Positions 37,833 to 47,952 of a stretch of 64,000 bases of DNA are shown here, piece by piece. The notes under the pieces are model-generated. The model worked only from the letters and a program-made list of their open reading frames with translations, made no database searches and was not told where the DNA came from. How positions within the stretch are numbered: position 1 is the first letter of the stretch; each line of letters begins with the position of its first letter. A program made the position numbers and the translations under genes. Where the stretch lies: NCBI RefSeq assembly GCF_014695715.1, contig NZ_JACJOT010000015.1:62001-126000 (forward strand), in the 5' to 3' direction. This DNA comes from Microcoleus sp. FACHB-68. GTDB lineage: Bacteria > Cyanobacteriota > Cyanobacteriia > Cyanobacteriales > Oscillatoriaceae.

Positions 37833-38873
37833 ATGCAAAATCTAACATCTGAAATCGAAAAGCCGATGGGGATTGCGGTATTGGGCGCTGGCCGGTGGGG
37901 TGCCCATTTGGTTCGCAATTTCCTAGAACATCCCCTAGCGCGGATTGTGGCTGTGGTAGACCCCCATCCGGAACGCTTGAGCGTACTCCAGCAGCGGTCG
38001 AAGTTGGATGCCGGCGTAATTTGGGCTACCGACTGGGCGCAGGTGCGGCACCTGCCGGCAATTGAGGCGGTTGTGATCGCAACGCCGGCACTGACTCACT
38101 ATGCCTTAATTGCTGACGCGCTCACGCAGGGATACCACGTCCTGGCAGAAAAACCTTTAACACTGAATGTCGCTGAATCTGTGGAACTGTGCCATCTGGC
38201 GGAACACCACGGCTGTGTTCTGGTGGTTGACCACACTTACCTGTTTCACCCAGCGGTCGAACAGGGCGAGAAAACGATTCAGTCGGGCTGTCTGGGCCAG
38301 TTGCGCTACGGCTATGCCACCCGCACCCACCAAGGGCCGGTTCGCTCGGATGTTGATGCTTTGTGGGATTTGGCCGTCCACGACATTAACATTTTTAATA
38401 CCTGGCTGGGGCTTGTTCCCACTCAAGTGCAAGCCACCGGCACTGTCTGGCTTCAGCGAGAGGGGGAAAAGAATTTGGCTGACTTAGTCTGGGTGACACT
38501 CAGTTATGCCACCGGCTTTCAAGCGTTTATCCACTTGTGCTGGTGCAATCCCGATAAACAAAGACGGTTGGGGGTTGTGGGTAGCCACGGGACTTTAATT
38601 TTTGATGAAATGTCACCGGAGGCAGTGCTGAGCTTATATCCAGGTTATTTAGAGGGCACCGGCACAGGATTTACCCCAACGGTTGAGCCTCGTGAGGTAC
38701 TCAGCTTAGAGCCGGCTGAGCCTTTAGCGCGGGTTTGCGATCACTTTCTGAACTGTGCCATCAAAAAAACACCCTCCCCTGTTTCGTCAGGTTGGAAGGG
38801 TGTGGAGTTGGTGCGAATTCTCAGCGCTTTAACCGAGTCAATGAAGCGGGGAGGGTTAGCGGTGCCGGTTTAG
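37833..38873 (+). CDS. Gfo/Idh/MocA-family oxidoreductase
   Basis: 346-aa NAD(P)-dependent sugar or cyclitol dehydrogenase-like protein. Rossmann motif MGIAVLGAGRWGAHLVRNFL at residue 12 onward. VIATPALTHYALIADAL and HVLAEKPLTLNVAES follow, the latter with the family's EKP catalytic lysine. A DLAVHDINIF motif (His) lies in the C-terminal domain. Substrate unknown. The second Met (37866) is an alternative start. The stop overlaps that of the histidine kinase gene by 4 bp on the opposite strand (tail to tail). Confidence 0.88.
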   Translation: MQNLTSEIEKPMGIAVLGAGRWGAHLVRNFLEHPLARIVAVVDPHPERLSVLQQRSKLDAGVIWATDWAQVRHLPAIEAVVIATPALTHYALIADALTQGYHVLAEKPLTLNVAESVELCHLAEHHGCVLVVDHTYLFHPAVEQGEKTIQSGCLGQLRYGYATRTHQGPVRSDVDALWDLAVHDINIFNTWLGLVPTQVQATGTVWLQREGEKNLADLVWVTLSYATGFQAFIHLCWCNPDKQRRLGVVGSHGTLIFDEMSPEAVLSLYPGYLEGTGTGFTPTVEPREVLSLEPAEPLARVCDHFLNCAIKKTPSPVSSGWKGVELVRILSALTESMKRGGLAVPV

Positions 38874-40966
38874 GACGGATTGGGGTTTGCGATCGGCATT
38901 TCGGAAGCGGGGGAGGGTCGATCCGCGTGCTCGGTGTGCGGTTGGGTTTCTTCCGTTTTCTGAGTTGCTGCCGGCGAGGGCGACGGCGTCATATCGATCA
39001 GCGGCAAAGCAATTTCAACCGTCGTGCCTTGGCCTATCCCAGAACTGTGCAGGGTAATGGAGCCTTTCATGAGTTCAACTAGGTTCCGAGAGATGGCCAG
39101 CCCCAATCCTGTGCCACCATGCTTGCGAGTTCGCTTGCCATCCACCATCACAAACGGTTGAAACAGCCGGTGCTGCTGGGTGGGATCGATGCCAATTCCC
39201 GTATCTTGGATCGCGACAATCACACGAGACTCGCATACAGGTGCCGCTGTTGCTGCTTGGGGACTTGACTGAGTTGACTGGCAAGGCTCTATCCGAGTCT
39301 TCAGGGTAATGCTGCCGGTATCGGTAAACTTAATCGCGTTGCCTACGACATTGAGCAGCACCTGCTTGAGCTTCGCGGTATCCGCTTCGACAATCAGCGT
39401 TTCTGGATGCTCGTGCCAATTTAACTGCAAGCCTTTCTGTTGAATGTGGCTTGTCTGTAAATCTACGACTTCCCTGAGTAATTTTGGGAGATCGACCGGC
39501 TCAGTGATCACCGACAAGGTGCCGGCTTCAATTTTGGCAATATCAAGCACGTCATTGATAATGTCAAGCAAATGAATTGCAGCGTCATCCGCCCGCTGCA
39601 AGAACTCCATTTCCTCTTCCTCATCATCACAGCAGTCATCGCGCACCAGCCGGATGCACCCAATAATCGCATTCAGCGGCGTTCTCAGCTCGTGGGAAGT
39701 ATTGGCCAAAAACTCATTTTTCAGTTCGTTGGCGACTTTTGCTTCCTTCCATGCCGTTTCTAGCTCCTCCGCCCACGCTGTCAGCCGCTCTACCATACTG
39801 TCGAGCGATTCTGCCAGTTGATTGAACTCCTTGATTTTGAAGTTGTGGGGAACTCGATCTAAAGAGCGCCTGCCCTCTACTGTTAGGGCGTAGTAGCCAA
39901 GTTTTTCTAAAGGACGCGCCAGATCGCGAGATAGATAGACGGTTGCCAGCAGGTTAGCCGCTAACAAACCCAAAATCAGCGTCACCAGAACGTGCTGAAT
40001 TTCTTCTAAGCCGGCCAGGGCGTTATCCAGACGAGTGATGGCTAAAATGATCCACTTTTGATTGCGATCATTGGTAATGGGGCTAGGAATCGCCGTATAG
40101 CCGGCCAGCAATTCCACACCTTTGTTTTCAAACCCAAATAGGTGGCCAAAATCTGTTTTCCCGTTGAGCGCCGTACCCACCATATTTCTGAGTCGTTCGG
40201 CGTCTTTCTCCTGCTGAATGTTCCGTCCCACTCGGCTGGCATTCGGATGATTTAGAATCGTTCCATCTTGGCCAATCACCACCGTATAGCCAGATAAAGA
40301 TCTTGGTTTATCCTTCTCTGGCTCAAGCAGTGCTGACTGAATTCTCAGCGCGTAGCGCAATTCCCCCGTGCCCTGATCGTAAACCGGCGCACTTAACAGC
40401 AAACTGAGTTTGCTTTCACCGCTCATTGTGGCAGTTTGGTTCGCCGGCAATGCCTCTTGGGAGACATTGGGCAGCAGCGCTGTGACTCGCACATCTGAAG
40501 CTTCTGGAACCAGTCGATCACGCCGCTGAGGCCACATATTAGCCGGCAGCTCTCCAATCGGTTGCACTCCACAGGTACTCACTTCAATTGCGCCCGTCTT
40601 TACATTCGTCAATTGAATGCACTGGATCGGGGTTGGCAATTGTTGCGCCAGCTGCTCTAAAAATTGTTTAGATACCTCTAACGAACCTGATTGCAGGGCT
40701 GTGGTTTCACTGGCTGTGATCAGTCCCGCTTGTAATGCTTTGATGGAGTCTTGAATTCTTTCTCCCTTTCTAACAGCGCTTTCAGAAAGGTTCTGGCGGG
40801 CAGTTTCTAGTAGGCCAGAGCGTGCCTTTCGGTAAGTCCCATATTCCCCAAGCAGTAGAACCGGCACGCTCAGAAGTAAGATGCGCGACAGCAGAATTCT
40901 GCGAAAGGAAGTCGGACCGATCTCAGTAAAACGAAATTGTTTCAATAGACCGGATAGATTAGGCAT
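38870..40966 (-). CDS. Membrane sensor histidine kinase
   Basis: 698 aa. A first membrane helix (ILLSRILLLSVPVLLLGEYG) and a second (VLVTLILGLLAANLLATVYL) flank a large extracytoplasmic sensor region of about 280 aa, dCache-like. HAMP segment (LARPLEKLGYYALTVEGRRS) and coiled coil follow. The transmitter has the H-box NTSHELRTPLNAII, N-box LKQVLLNVVGNAIKF, G1 DTGIGIDPTQQ, F LFQPF and G2 GGTGLGLAISRN. No receiver domain and no adjacent response regulator. Ligand unknown. The C-terminal 40 residues are Pro/Thr/Glu-rich. Confidence 0.92.
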   Translation of the reverse strand: MPNLSGLLKQFRFTEIGPTSFRRILLSRILLLSVPVLLLGEYGTYRKARSGLLETARQNLSESAVRKGERIQDSIKALQAGLITASETTALQSGSLEVSKQFLEQLAQQLPTPIQCIQLTNVKTGAIEVSTCGVQPIGELPANMWPQRRDRLVPEASDVRVTALLPNVSQEALPANQTATMSGESKLSLLLSAPVYDQGTGELRYALRIQSALLEPEKDKPRSLSGYTVVIGQDGTILNHPNASRVGRNIQQEKDAERLRNMVGTALNGKTDFGHLFGFENKGVELLAGYTAIPSPITNDRNQKWIILAITRLDNALAGLEEIQHVLVTLILGLLAANLLATVYLSRDLARPLEKLGYYALTVEGRRSLDRVPHNFKIKEFNQLAESLDSMVERLTAWAEELETAWKEAKVANELKNEFLANTSHELRTPLNAIIGCIRLVRDDCCDDEEEEMEFLQRADDAAIHLLDIINDVLDIAKIEAGTLSVITEPVDLPKLLREVVDLQTSHIQQKGLQLNWHEHPETLIVEADTAKLKQVLLNVVGNAIKFTDTGSITLKTRIEPCQSTQSSPQAATAAPVCESRVIVAIQDTGIGIDPTQQHRLFQPFVMVDGKRTRKHGGTGLGLAISRNLVELMKGSITLHSSGIGQGTTVEIALPLIDMTPSPSPAATQKTEETQPHTEHADRPSPASEMPIANPNPS

Positions 40967-41289
40967 CCATCCACCACTATCTTAGGGGCTTAGGTGAAGT
41001 GTTTATGCCAGCACAGAGCGGCTGGTCAACAACATCAGTCACTACATTTCAATCAATTATAGGGGCTATTTGGTGTGCCGCCCATAATTTGACAGATCAA
41101 AACCAAAATGCTATTAAAACTTCGCCAGACGTAAACAGGCTTTTTTAAATAATTGCATTTGGCATTTTACAAATCCTACTGTTTTGTGGTAAGACTGCAA
41201 TTGATTTACGTCAACTTTCTCTTGAAATATTAACCTAAATAATCCGCAGATTAATCGCAAATTCGTAAAAATTAACAGATTATAACGAG
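40967..41289. other. Divergent promoter gap
   Basis: 323 bp between the histidine kinase (minus) and the RibD-C gene (plus), AT-rich. No regulatory motif or RNA recognised. Confidence 0.4.
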
Positions 41290-41988
41290 ATGATGCAAAA
41301 CAATTTAACGCGCCCTGAGACAATAGTAGTTGTTGCCATGAGTGCTGATGGCAAAATTGCGGAAGCCTCACGAAACCAAGTGCTGTTCGGTTCCCCAGCA
41401 GATAAAGCCCACCTGGAAAACCAAATGGCTACAGCCGATGGCGTGATATTTGGAGCCGGCACCCTGCGTGCCGGTGGCAGCGCCATGAGAGTCACCCACC
41501 CCGAACTCCTCAAACAGCGCCAGGAACAAGGCAAACCCAGCCAGCCGGTGCAGATAGTGTGTTCACGCTCAGCTAACATTGACTCCAACTTAAAATTTTT
41601 TCAGCAACCGATCCCCCGCTGGTTGCTTACTACCGCTGCGGGAGAAAGCCGGTGGCGAGAACAGCCAGGATTCGAGCGAATTTTGGCCATCGAGACATCC
41701 CAGCAAGCAATAGACTTACCCGCAGCCCTACAACATCTGGCCACTTTAGGGTTAAAGCGTCTTGCAGTTTTAGGAGGCGGCGAACTCATCGCTTCATTGC
41801 TAGCCGTTGATTTGATTGATGAATTGTGGATCACCGTTTGTCCGTTAATTTTAGGGGGATCGACAGCCCCAACCCCCGTAGACGGCAACGGATTTTTAAC
41901 CGAACAAGCCCCTCGTCTGGAACTGTTAGAAGTTAAGCCGGTTGGACAGGAAGTATTTTTGCACTATCGCCGGCAGCGTGATGAGTGA
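41290..41988 (+). CDS. RibD C-terminal-domain reductase
   Basis: 232 aa, a stand-alone RibD-C/dihydrofolate-reductase-like NADPH-binding domain. Features: VVAMSADGKIAEASRNQV, DGVIFGAGTLRAGGSAMRV (substrate and cofactor contact), LAVLGGGELIASLLAVDLID and ELWITVCPLILGGS. It corresponds to the reductase half of riboflavin-pathway RibD without the N-terminal deaminase. The role may be in riboflavin synthesis or as a general pyrimidine/folate-type reductase. The first codons MMQ leave the second Met as an alternative start. Confidence 0.85.
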   Translation: MMQNNLTRPETIVVVAMSADGKIAEASRNQVLFGSPADKAHLENQMATADGVIFGAGTLRAGGSAMRVTHPELLKQRQEQGKPSQPVQIVCSRSANIDSNLKFFQQPIPRWLLTTAAGESRWREQPGFERILAIETSQQAIDLPAALQHLATLGLKRLAVLGGGELIASLLAVDLIDELWITVCPLILGGSTAPTPVDGNGFLTEQAPRLELLEVKPVGQEVFLHYRRQRDE

Positions 41989-42106
41989 TTGCATTACCCT
42001 ATATTAGGAAAGCGCTGCACAAGAGCAAGGACAGAGAAACCAACACTAGCCTCTATCTCCCTCTCTCCCCCTTTCCCTCTCTAGCCCCTAGCCCCCCATC
42101 CCACCT

Positions 42107-43288
42107 ATGGTTGAACAGCTCAAGCCAAGCTATTCGGTTGCGTGGATTAACAAAATCGCCTCTGTACCCCAGTCCGAGTGGGATGCTTTGGCTTTACCGC
42201 TGAAAACCCCATTTCTAGAGTGGGAATGGCTGAACAATATGGAAACCTCTGGCAGTGCTACGGCAAAAGCCGGTTGGCTGCCCAATCACTTGATTGTATG
42301 GCGAGACCGGCAGCTGATCGCTGCTGCCCCACTTTATATCAAAGGTCATAGCTACGGCGAATTTGTCTTTGATCACCAGTGGGCAGATTTGGCCCACCGG
42401 CTGGGCATTGAATATTATCCCAAATTGCTCGGTATGAGTCCGTTTACGCCGGCAGAAGGCTATCGCTTTTTAATCGCCCCTTCAGAAGATGAAGACGAAA
42501 TGACCGGCTTAATGGTTAATGCCATTGACCATTTCTGCGCTCGCAACAGCATTTCTGGCTCTCATTTTTTATATGTCGATCCCGCATGGCGACCAATTCT
42601 TGAACGCCACGGCTTTACAAGTTGGCTGCACCACAGCTACATTTGGCAAAACAATGGATTTGATAGCTTTGATGATTATTTAGGAGCCTTCAACGCGAAC
42701 CAGCGCCGCAACATCAAACGAGAGCGCAAAGCCGTGGAAAAAGCCGGCCTGCGACTGTTAACCCTCACGGGCGATGAAATTCCCAAACCCCTGTTTTCCA
42801 AAATGTATAGCTTTTATGAAAATACTTGCGACAAATTTGGCTGGTGGGGAAGTAAATACTTAACTAAACGGTTTTTTGAACAGTTGCATCACAACTATCG
42901 GCATCGAGTTTTGTTTGTTGCGGCTTATACAGAAGCAGACGAACGGCAACCGATAGGAATGTCTTTTTGTATTACCAAAGGCGACCAACTTTATGGGCGC
43001 TACTGGGGAAGCTTTGATGAAATCGACTGCCTGCACTTTGATGCGTGTTATTACACACCCATTGACTGGGCTGTGAACCACGGCATCCAAACTTTCGATC
43101 CGGGGGCTGGGGGCCGGCACAAGAAACGACGCGGCTTTCCTGCAACTCCAAACCATAGTTTGCACCGATTTTACAATCAGCGTCTTAGCCAAGTTTTGCG
43201 GTCTTATATAGGTGAAATCAACGAAATGGAACGGCGAGAAATTGATGCCATTAATCAAGACTTGCCTTTTAGCCCGCAGCCCTCTTAA
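42107..43288 (+). CDS. FemAB-like acyltransferase (peptidogalycan biosynthesis type)
   Basis: 393 aa of the FemAB-like family (PF04339) related to GNAT transferases. Conserved parts are TPFLEWEWLNNMETSGSA, FVFDHQWADLAHRLGIEYYP, the long central helix NQRRNIKRERKAVEKAGL and DACYYTPIDWAVNHGI with FDPGAGGRHKKRRGF. Members are annotated as peptidogalycan biosynthesis proteins; the donor and acceptor are unknown. It is soluble, with no signal peptide. It is preceded by a pyrimidine-rich heptamer stretch (42053-42105). Confidence 0.8.
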   Translation: MVEQLKPSYSVAWINKIASVPQSEWDALALPLKTPFLEWEWLNNMETSGSATAKAGWLPNHLIVWRDRQLIAAAPLYIKGHSYGEFVFDHQWADLAHRLGIEYYPKLLGMSPFTPAEGYRFLIAPSEDEDEMTGLMVNAIDHFCARNSISGSHFLYVDPAWRPILERHGFTSWLHHSYIWQNNGFDSFDDYLGAFNANQRRNIKRERKAVEKAGLRLLTLTGDEIPKPLFSKMYSFYENTCDKFGWWGSKYLTKRFFEQLHHNYRHRVLFVAAYTEADERQPIGMSFCITKGDQLYGRYWGSFDEIDCLHFDACYYTPIDWAVNHGIQTFDPGAGGRHKKRRGFPATPNHSLHRFYNQRLSQVLRSYIGEINEMERREIDAINQDLPFSPQPS

Positions 43289-43617
43289 TTTTTTCGTAAC
43301 CTGGGAACTTTTCTAGAAAAATAACCGTCTCAACAAATTTTTATTATGTAAAACTCAAGGTCTAATCAACCTTTTAAACAATATCAACAAGCCTAACTGC
43401 TAAGTTGAAAAAACTCAGGAGAGGCTGAATCGCTGAAATCTTGCCAAAATCGAGATTTTGCGGGCTTTTATGTCCGTAAATAAAAGCCTGTGTTAATGAT
43501 TCTTAAACCGAATTTTTCGCATCTACCTAAGTGATTAAATTGAACCTTTATGCGGGTATACTCTCAAAATAAGTAGGAACACGGAAATAAATAAGGTTTG
43601 CAGTTAGGAGCATCAAA
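43289..43617. promoter_or_regulatory. Upstream region of the RTX/Calx-beta gene
   Basis: 329 bp, AT-rich. A Shine-Dalgarno-like GGAG at 43607 precedes the ATG at 43618. No confident -35/-10 pair is called. No repeat array. Confidence 0.4.
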
Positions 43618-46600
43618 ATGGCAGAGATCATCGGCTCATCAAATAATGACTTTATAGACGCCTCAGGTATTAATGCCCTACTAGGTCTGGAGGGAGACGA
43701 CACGATCCTTGGTGCTAAAGGAGATGACAGTGTCAGTGGGGGCCAAGGAGACGACCTCGTTGCCAGTGACCAAGGCAACGATACCGTGCTCGGCGATGAA
43801 GGCGATGACCAACTATTTGGGGGGCAAGGCGATGACCAACTATTTGGCAATATCGGAAATGACGATATTTTTGGCAACGAAGGGAACGACTCTATAGACG
43901 GCGGTCTGGGCAATGATACAGGCCGGGGCGGCATCGGCAATGACTTAGTTGCAGGTGGGCAGGGTGATGATCAACTTTTTGGCGATCCAGGCGACGACTT
44001 GGTAAGAGGCGGCAGTGGCAGCGATGCCCTTTCTGGCGGCGAGGGAAATGACCGGCTAGAGGGAGAAGAAGACGACGACAGACTGCTGGGCGACGAAGGC
44101 AATGACGTGCTTGTGGGGGGTGCCGGTAATGACTCACTCAGGGGGGGTGTTGGCGGCGATACCCTTGATGGCGCTGATGGCAATGATTTTTTACTAGGGG
44201 ACTTAGACACTCCTCAACCCGTAATCGAACTTGATACACAGGTTCCTTTACCTGGGCTGGAAAACTTTTTGAGCAACGATCTGGCTCAGGATGTGATCGT
44301 CGGCGGGGCCGGCAATGATACCGCAGTCGGCAGCAATGGGAATGACGATATCTTTGGCAACTTGGGCGACGATCAGTTGTTTGGCAACCAAGGAGCTGAT
44401 GATATGTATGCCGGCCAAGGCAACGATTCAATGCGAGGTGGCCAAGACAACGACCAAATGTATGGCGACCAAGGCAACGATGTCATGTTAGGTGATATCG
44501 GCAACGACCTAGTCGCTGGGGGAGATGGTAATGATTCTCTCTATGGCAACCAAGGCAACGACGTTGTCTATGGCAACGAAGGCAACGATAGCGCCTATGG
44601 TGGTCAGGGTAACGATAGTTTACAGGGCGGTAAAGGCAACGATCAGTTATTTGGCGAGGTTGGAGATGACAACCTCGCCGGTGAATTGGGAAGCGACACT
44701 TTAACTGGCGGACAGGGACGCGATATTTTTGGCATTTCTAAAGAAAGTGGAGGCGCAACCGTCACCATTGCAGATTTCGTAACAGACTTTGAAGACACCA
44801 CTGATTTTATTGAGCTGGCTTCTGGTCTGGCGTTTACCGATCTCAATATCTTTCAAGGCACAGACGTAAACGCAGCGAACACCGTCATTCAAGATAAGCT
44901 GACGGGCCAGTTTTTGCTCGTCCTCAACAATGTGAACGTCGCCGCCATCACTCAAGAGGATTTCGTGCCGGCACCTCCCGCACCCCCTGGCCAAGTTGCG
45001 CCGCCGGCCCTTGGCACCCTACAGTTTAGTGCGGCAGCCTACCAATACAATGAAAATGGGACACCGATCAGCGTCGCAGTTACCGTCACCCGCACCGGCG
45101 GGAGTGATGGGGAAGCTAGCGCACAGATCACACTAGCCGGCGGCACAGCCACACCGGGCGAAGATTACGATAATGCTACACCCACTGAAGTTACTTTCGC
45201 CGATGGCGCAGAAACAGCGACAGTAATAATTCCGATTACCCCTGATACTACTCCCAACGAGGAGGATGAAACGGTGACTTTAACGTTAGGGAATGCTGTT
45301 GGGGCAAACATCGGTGCTCAAAATACCGCCACTTTGACGATTGTTGACGATGATAAGCCTGGTGTTCTCGAATTTACTGCGCCAACCTTCACGATCAACG
45401 AAGACGGCACCACCTCAGCCGCGATCACGGTGAAACGTACCCTCGGTAGTGCGGGAGAGGTAACCGCCACCGTAACCCTGGCAGATGGCACAGCCATCGG
45501 CGGTGTAGATTACACCAACACTCCCATCACTGTCAGATTCTTTGACGGGCAAACGGCTGAGCAAACCGTGACCATTGCGATTACGCAGGACGTGCTGGTT
45601 GAGGGCAATGAGACCCTGACTGCGACATTAGGCACCCCCACAGGCGGTGCGACGATTGGCACCCAGGCTACGGCTGCTGTAAATATTGCCGACGATGACG
45701 TTCCCACTGTCTCGATTGTGGCCACTGGCGACGCAACGGCAGCAGAACAGGGCCAAACGACGGGCGGATTTACCATTACCAATAGTGGCGCAACCGCTGT
45801 CGTGGTGAATTACACCGTTGCCGGCACAGCCGCCACCGATAACTCAGATTACACCGTCACCTCTTCCAACCCCGCCGATCTGGTCGGTCAAATTACTGTT
45901 GCGGGAAATAGCACGGCAACCCTGACGGTAACGCCGATTGATGATGTGCTATTAGAAGGCACTGAGACGGTGGATGTGTCGCTGACTGCTTCTACCGGCT
46001 ACAACGTCGATGCCACGAAAAATACAGCCTCGGTGTCAATTATTGACAATGACGTTCCCATTGTTGAGATCGTTGCCGCTAACCCCAATGCCAGGGAAGG
46101 GGCAGATCAGGGTCTCTACACAGTCAGCCGCCGGGACGGTGCCGGAAATCCTATCACCACCGGCAATCTTACAGTTAATTACACGAGCGGCGGCTCAGCG
46201 AAGGTGAACAATGATTATGACGCCTTGACGGGTACGATTGTCATCCCAGAGGGTCAGTCCACTGCCAACATTACCTTAAATCCCGTTGATGATGCGACTG
46301 TGGAGCTAACTGAGTCGGTCAAGCTGACTTTATCCAATTCTACGACCTATAGTGTTGGGCCTTTAAAAGATGCCACTGTCAACATTAAGGACAACGAAAC
46401 TCCGACGATGGTCATCTTCGCATCTGATGATCGGGCTGAAGAAGCTGACCTAAGCACCGGCTCATTCCTCATCCAGCGTCTGGGTGATCTCAGTGGCTCC
46501 CTAACGGTAAATTATGCGGTTGCCGGCACCAGTAGCGCCACCCCGGGTATTGACTACGTCCAATTAGGCAATACTGTGACGTTCGCACCTGAACAGCGCG

Positions 46601-46755
46601 ATGCCTTTGTGACGGTAACAGCGTTGAATGACATCGGCAGCGAACCGGAACCCCCCTATGACGAATTGCAGGTGGATTTAGTAGAAGGCGCTGGATACAG
46701 CTTAGGCTTCCCAGAGAGCAACACAGTCTATATCGTTAACAACGGTGGCCTGTAA
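43618..46755 (+). CDS. RTX and Calx-beta repeat protein, probably secreted or surface
   Basis: 1045 aa, acidic. Residues about 5-375 hold many nonapeptide RTX repeats (GG-x-G-N-D-x-L type, for example GDDQLFGNIGNDDIFGNEG), which bind Ca2+ in a beta-roll. About 375-445 is an RTX-terminal-type module (ADFVTDFEDTTDFIELASG). About 463-1045 are five Calx-beta domains in tandem, each ending in D-x-D/N motifs (IVDDD, IADDD, IIDND, IKDNE). There is no N-terminal signal peptide, consistent with type I secretion, yet the protein ends in a Calx-beta domain. The role is probably adhesion or surface layer. The gene has strong terminators. Confidence 0.9.
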   Translation: MAEIIGSSNNDFIDASGINALLGLEGDDTILGAKGDDSVSGGQGDDLVASDQGNDTVLGDEGDDQLFGGQGDDQLFGNIGNDDIFGNEGNDSIDGGLGNDTGRGGIGNDLVAGGQGDDQLFGDPGDDLVRGGSGSDALSGGEGNDRLEGEEDDDRLLGDEGNDVLVGGAGNDSLRGGVGGDTLDGADGNDFLLGDLDTPQPVIELDTQVPLPGLENFLSNDLAQDVIVGGAGNDTAVGSNGNDDIFGNLGDDQLFGNQGADDMYAGQGNDSMRGGQDNDQMYGDQGNDVMLGDIGNDLVAGGDGNDSLYGNQGNDVVYGNEGNDSAYGGQGNDSLQGGKGNDQLFGEVGDDNLAGELGSDTLTGGQGRDIFGISKESGGATVTIADFVTDFEDTTDFIELASGLAFTDLNIFQGTDVNAANTVIQDKLTGQFLLVLNNVNVAAITQEDFVPAPPAPPGQVAPPALGTLQFSAAAYQYNENGTPISVAVTVTRTGGSDGEASAQITLAGGTATPGEDYDNATPTEVTFADGAETATVIIPITPDTTPNEEDETVTLTLGNAVGANIGAQNTATLTIVDDDKPGVLEFTAPTFTINEDGTTSAAITVKRTLGSAGEVTATVTLADGTAIGGVDYTNTPITVRFFDGQTAEQTVTIAITQDVLVEGNETLTATLGTPTGGATIGTQATAAVNIADDDVPTVSIVATGDATAAEQGQTTGGFTITNSGATAVVVNYTVAGTAATDNSDYTVTSSNPADLVGQITVAGNSTATLTVTPIDDVLLEGTETVDVSLTASTGYNVDATKNTASVSIIDNDVPIVEIVAANPNAREGADQGLYTVSRRDGAGNPITTGNLTVNYTSGGSAKVNNDYDALTGTIVIPEGQSTANITLNPVDDATVELTESVKLTLSNSTTYSVGPLKDATVNIKDNETPTMVIFASDDRAEEADLSTGSFLIQRLGDLSGSLTVNYAVAGTSSATPGIDYVQLGNTVTFAPEQRDAFVTVTALNDIGSEPEPPYDELQVDLVEGAGYSLGFPESNTVYIVNNGGL

Positions 46756-46780
46756 TACCGGCATTTGTAAAATTACCCCT

Positions 46781-46808
46781 TAGTAAAAATCAAATTTGAT
46801 TTTTACTA
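46781..46808 (+). terminator. Perfect 28-bp palindrome after the RTX gene
   Basis: TAGTAAAAATCAAA (46781-46794) is followed directly by its exact reverse complement TTTGATTTTTACTA. It lies 26 bp after the stop and is AT-rich. It may terminate transcription in either direction or be a protein-binding palindrome. Confidence 0.6.
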
Positions 46809-46811
46809 TTT

Positions 46812-46856
46812 CTCCCCCTCTCTGAACTTTTATAGAGATGGGGGAGTTATTTTTTG
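46812..46856 (+). terminator. Rho-independent terminator of the RTX gene
   Basis: CTCCCCCTCTCT (46812-46823) pairs with AGAGATGGGGGAG (46834-46846) with one bulged base and a 10-nt loop. It is followed by TTATTTTTTG. It is G/C-rich with a T-run, a classic terminator placed 3 bp after the perfect palindrome. Confidence 0.85.
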
Positions 46857-46940
46857 TAGATATTAGCCAACCCGTTAAACAATTCAGGAATCTTTCTTTC
46901 CTGTTAATTGAAGTAGCCCTTGCAAAGCGTCAAGTCTGTT

Positions 46941-47849
46941 TTACTTCGTGGCTTTATGAAGTAACTGCACCAACTGCACCAGCTGCTCTTTACTAAAGGC
47001 TTGGATCAGCGTTTTTGCTGCTGCCTTGGGTTCTACAACCACAACGACTTGCTTTAAACCGGCAGCCGGTGCACCGGCTGCTAGTTGCTGCAAACTGTAA
47101 CTGGGTGCAATTTTCTCGGCTTTACCAACGACGACTAAATCACTGGCTTGCTTGAGTTCTTTAATCACAAAAGGAGCCAAGATCGCATAAGAATGCTGTG
47201 GATGAGAAATTGCTTTATGAGCAGTTTTAACAAGTTTGAGCCAAGTTTCCGCACCGGCATCCATCTTTGCTAAGCCGGCACACAATTTCTGTAACTGCTG
47301 GCGACTGGCTGGCGTTTCTTTTTGTTTAAACAGTTGTAACATCTGTTTAAGAACACTCACCACTTGATCACCAAAAACACTCGCGTCTGTACCCGCTTCA
47401 TCGGACGCGCCTCCAGCGATCCGGCTGTTCAAATAATCTTGAAGTTGAGTAAAAGCCGGTTCGGTTTCTTGAACCACGCGATCTCCTTCTTCCTCCCGCA
47501 AGCCAAATGGTCCTTGGAGACGTTCGAGCAAGTCTTTGAGGGCGTCATACCCCTTTAAAAATAGAGCTTCTATCTTTGGATCGACCTTAACTTGATTCTC
47601 TTTAAGGATTTTCAAACAATCCTCTAGCCTGTGAGAAATTTGCTGAATGCTGTTGAAACCCAGCATTGCAGCGCCTCCTTTAACAGAATGGGCGGCTCGA
47701 AACAATTCGTTAACCCGTTCTTGGTCTGTTACAGTAGCTTGCAGCTCTAAGAATCCTTTTTCTAAGGTTTCGAGGTGCTCTTTGGCCTCCTCTAGGAAAT
47801 AACCTAAAATCTGTTGCTGCTTCCCGGCATCCACGGCTGTGTTCCTCAA
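46941..47849 (-). CDS. Hpt-domain phosphotransfer protein
   Basis: 302 aa. The N-terminal four-helix Hpt domain (residues about 12-115) carries the phosphoacceptor His in NELFRAAHSVKGGAAMLGF. The rest (RLQGPFGLREEEGDRVVQ, then a helical C-terminal region) is not recognised. It could relay phosphate between hybrid kinases and a receiver, or resemble the N-terminal end of a CheA-type protein without the catalytic part. No partner is adjacent; the histidine kinase at 38870 has no receiver domain, so it is not an obvious donor. Confidence 0.85.
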   Translation of the reverse strand: MRNTAVDAGKQQQILGYFLEEAKEHLETLEKGFLELQATVTDQERVNELFRAAHSVKGGAAMLGFNSIQQISHRLEDCLKILKENQVKVDPKIEALFLKGYDALKDLLERLQGPFGLREEEGDRVVQETEPAFTQLQDYLNSRIAGGASDEAGTDASVFGDQVVSVLKQMLQLFKQKETPASRQQLQKLCAGLAKMDAGAETWLKLVKTAHKAISHPQHSYAILAPFVIKELKQASDLVVVGKAEKIAPSYSLQQLAAGAPAAGLKQVVVVVEPKAAAKTLIQAFSKEQLVQLVQLLHKATK

Positions 47850-47952
47850 CGTGACGATTCTTCGTGGCTATAAATTGCGCTAGTTTTGGCGATGGGGGAT
47901 AGGAGAATGTTTCCCAAACCCCCGCCAACCCCCCTCTCATCCCAATAGTGGG

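Noticed and set aside
43548-44431. Several minus-strand frames over the RTX region
   Set aside because: They are Pro/Ser-rich reflections of GGxGxD repeats on the coding strand.
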